Positions 5,547-6,114 of a DNA stretch of 6,114 nt are shown here, piece after piece. The notes under the pieces are model-generated. The model made no database searches. It saw only the letters and a list, made by a program, of their open reading frames with translations, and was not told where the DNA came from. Position numbers and translations under genes: made by a program. Every line of letters starts with the position of its first letter. The first letter of the stretch is position 1. This stretch comes from an uncultured Clostridia bacterium. GTDB taxonomy: Bacteria; Bacillota_A; Clostridia; Oscillospirales; Oscillospiraceae. The stretch spans positions 1 through 6,114 of the forward strand of contig CAMZJG010000067.1 of the NCBI GenBank assembly GCA_947307505.1. The letters run 5' to 3'.

Positions 5547-6114
5547 ACCGCACCTCCCAGCTTTTCCGCCCGGTAAGCTCTCCCGAAGGGGAGCAGCGAG
5601 GGCTCTCGCTTGAGTGTTTCGAAATCCAGGGTGTCCAGGGGCGTCCGGTTCCGTATGAGGGCGGTGTAGATCCCCGCCCGGGATACGTCCCCCACAAGGA
5701 TGAAGCCGGTCAGCACCCCGTCTTTGGCAAAGAGTTTTTTGCAGCCCGTGTCTGTCACTTCCTCATATACCGGCTCGGTATAGGTGCCCGCGCTCATGAT
5801 GTGCAGGCCGAAGAAGCCGATGGAATTCAGCTTGATCCCCTTATCGAAGGTCTCCCCGCCGCCGGCCATGTTGACCCCGGCGCAGAAGCCCTGCATGGAA
5901 GCATTGGGCAGCACGGCCAGCACCCCCGGCTCCCCGGCGCTCACGTCCAGACTCTCCGTGCAGTCCCCGGCGGCATAAACGGAGGGAAGCGAAGTTTCCT
6001 GCCGCTCGTTCACCTTGATGCCCCGGCCCACGTCGCCCCCGGCCTCCGCAAAAAGGGCCGTCTCCGGACGGACGCCGATGGCGATCACCAGCACGTCGAA
6101 GTCCACCGTCTCGC
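5543..6114 (-). CDS. FAD/NAD(P)-dependent oxidoreductase, C-terminal part (likely glutamate synthase electron-transfer subunit)
   Basis: This gene enters from the right edge, so only the last 189 codons are seen. The reading frame is open to the edge and the true start lies outside. The visible part begins at the end of the NAD(P)-binding domain (VLVIAIGVRPET), then shows the FAD-contact motif SLPSVYAAGDCTE, LPNASMQGFCAGVNMAGG, and a C-terminal domain ending LDTLDFETLKREPSLLPFG. This is the layout of the pyridine nucleotide-disulfide oxidoreductase family (NADH oxidase, rubredoxin and nitrite reductase types). Its stop overlaps the GXGXG gene by 4 bases, so the two are probably translated together. 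In clostridial split glutamate synthases such a flavoprotein is encoded beside the GXGXG subunit and is thought to pass electrons from NAD(P)H. That role is inferred from context; the family call is firm. No disruption is visible. Confidence 0.85.
   Translation of the reverse strand, partial: ETVDFDVLVIAIGVRPETALFAEAGGDVGRGIKVNERQETSLPSVYAAGDCTESLDVSAGEPGVLAVLPNASMQGFCAGVNMAGGGETFDKGIKLNSIGFFGLHIMSAGTYTEPVYEEVTDTGCKKLFAKDGVLTGFILVGDVSRAGIYTALIRNRTPLDTLDFETLKREPSLLPFGRAYRAEKLGGAV
5551..5558 (-). promoter_or_regulatory. Ribosome binding site of the GXGXG-domain gene
   Basis: GGGAGGTG on the - strand ends 4 bases before the ATG at 5546-5544 and lies inside the end of the oxidoreductase gene. 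It supports the chosen start and the overlapping gene arrangement. Confidence 0.75.

Noticed and set aside
4755..5576. Long + strand open frame of 273 codons opposite the GXGXG gene
   Set aside because: It is antisense to a well-recognised protein, has no recognisable motif, and is typical of stop-poor shadow frames in G+C-rich DNA.

Overview
The window is G+C-rich bacterial DNA (low sixties percent by eye) packed with housekeeping genes. It most likely comes from a high-G+C member of the Clostridia, perhaps an Oscillospiraceae-like gut anaerobe. This is inferred from four things: a Bacillus/Clostridium-like CTP synthase, the DapL route to diaminopimelate, a glutamate synthase split into separate subunit genes, and a cluster of short hairpins with TTTCA spacers of a kind I associate with clostridial intergenic DNA. 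No mobile element, CRISPR array, tRNA or rRNA is visible.

Layout. Bases 2-1047 (+ strand) hold the C-terminal part of pyrG (CTP synthase), entering from the left edge. It is broken near 727-735 by what looks like a short deletion that also shifts the frame. Bases 1048-1242 are a convergent intergenic stretch with a strong intrinsic terminator (1103-1134) and four tandem mini-hairpins (1162-1239), the last of which abuts the stop codon of the opposing gene. From 6114 down to 1243 everything reads on the - strand as one tight cluster: the C-terminal part of an FAD/NAD(P)-dependent oxidoreductase, a free-standing glutamate synthase GXGXG-domain protein, guaA (GMP synthase), dapF (diaminopimelate epimerase) and dapL (LL-diaminopimelate aminotransferase). 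Junctions are a 4-base overlap, a 10-base gap, a 53-base gap containing a hairpin, and a 7-base overlap.

How the genes fit together. The oxidoreductase and GXGXG protein are probably two pieces of a multi-subunit glutamate synthase (glutamine + 2-oxoglutarate to 2 glutamate), whose other pieces should lie beyond the right edge. GuaA, and PyrG if intact, use glutamine amide nitrogen. DapL uses glutamate as amino donor to make LL-diaminopimelate, which DapF epimerises to meso-diaminopimelate for lysine and peptidoglycan. The cluster thus joins glutamate supply to glutamine- and glutamate-consuming biosynthesis.

I see no evidence for an undescribed system. The most notable items are the pyrG lesion, with its repeat-mediated-deletion signature, and the tandem hairpin array at the end of dapL.
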